Translations under genes and position numbers: made by a program
Notes under the pieces: model-generated
Database searches by the model: none
What the model was told of the DNA's origin: nothing
The model's input: only the letters and a program-made list of their open reading frames with translations
Shown: piece by piece, positions 63,641 to 64,000 of the stretch
How the letters are laid out: each line of letters begins with the position of its first letter
Position numbering within the stretch: the stretch's first letter is position 1
DNA from: Nelumbo lutea
Taxonomy: Eukaryota; Streptophyta; Magnoliopsida; Proteales; Nelumbonaceae
DNA: 64,000 bases
Direction of reading: 5' to 3'
Assembly (NCBI GenBank): GCA_022828595.1
Contig: JAKGHH010000001.1
Coordinates: 138,031,017 to 138,095,016 of the forward strand

Positions 63641-64000
63641 GTTTACTACTTGTTTAATTCAAGGTTTGGCTTGGTTTACTAACCTATGACCTAGGTTGGA
63701 CCAGGCTGGTTTGGTTTAGTTCAAATCAGGTTGAACCGGACCAATAGCCTTTTAATAAATCTATACTCTTGCACACACATGAGAAACTAAATCATAAGAC
63801 TTCATTACTTTTTTTGGTCACAAACCGATGACACCACATTCTTGTTTATGGATGTCACTAATGAACCTGGTTTGTCTCTGTACTCTTCAATAAAAGTGGC
63901 ACTAGTGCTAGACACATAGTACACAATAATGTACCAAAAAGCCCAGACTACATTCTTCATAAAAAAATATTTATATCAAATTTTTTTTTTCGATCAATAA
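63641..64000. other. right-edge sequence
   Basis: Contains GGTTTGGCTTGGTTTACT, GGTTTGGTTTAGTTCAAATC and GGTTGAACCGGACC words typical of a hAT-MITE head (63661-63745), then AT-rich sequence to the edge. No exon was recognised. Confidence 0.4.

Overview
This is a repeat-dense stretch of a flowering-plant nuclear genome. It has canonical GT-AG introns, plant-type LTR retrotransposons (Ty1/copia, and Ty3/gypsy of the Tat type with an antisense gene), L1-type LINEs, and short hAT-like and Mutator-like elements. The species cannot be named from the sequence. Three host genes are visible, none of them as one open reading frame.

1-17.2 kb: ten exons of TFB2, the p52 subunit of transcription factor TFIIH, lie on the minus strand from 17180 down to 3112. 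They join in frame to 295 codons; the C-terminal third is beyond the left edge. The introns carry a 5'-truncated LINE with an 11-bp target-site duplication (12.88-13.91 kb), a 3'-truncated copia element in gene orientation (7.43-12.11 kb), a LINE 3' end (4.6-5.2 kb), and a copia 3' end inserted next to an antisense LINE piece (1-2.4 kb).

17.2-31.2 kb: the TFB2 upstream region has a GC-rich 137-bp tandem duplication. Next comes a 12.7-kb Tat-type gypsy element (17933-30656) with LTRs, PPT, PBS and 5-bp target-site duplication (AATAG) all recognisable. Its pol runs on the minus strand and has two RNase H domains. Between pol and the 3' LTR is an oppositely oriented, intron-containing gene with its own TATA box, whose product resembles the 'putative gypsy type transposon' family. 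Pol and gag are dead, with changes typical of methylated-cytosine decay. A second LTR element is nested in gag.

31-50.5 kb: gene-free repeat desert. It holds inverted-repeat elements, a hAT MITE with a perfect 8-bp TSD, several tandem duplications, a 2.9-kb Mutator-like element with about 480-bp inverted repeats and a perfect 9-bp TSD (39145-42018), a decayed L1 LINE (43.4-47.6 kb) and an internally deleted copia element (47.6-50.5 kb).

50.7-64 kb: a complete-looking three-exon ankyrin-repeat/PGG membrane protein gene (50986-57129, plus, 598 aa) whose 3.8-kb first intron is packed with MITEs. Convergent to it are the last three exons of a small cysteine-rich protein gene (61156-58559, minus), whose upstream part probably continues off the right edge through LINE-derived sequence. 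No tRNA, rRNA or CRISPR was seen. All protein calls come from reading translations by eye, with no database search.
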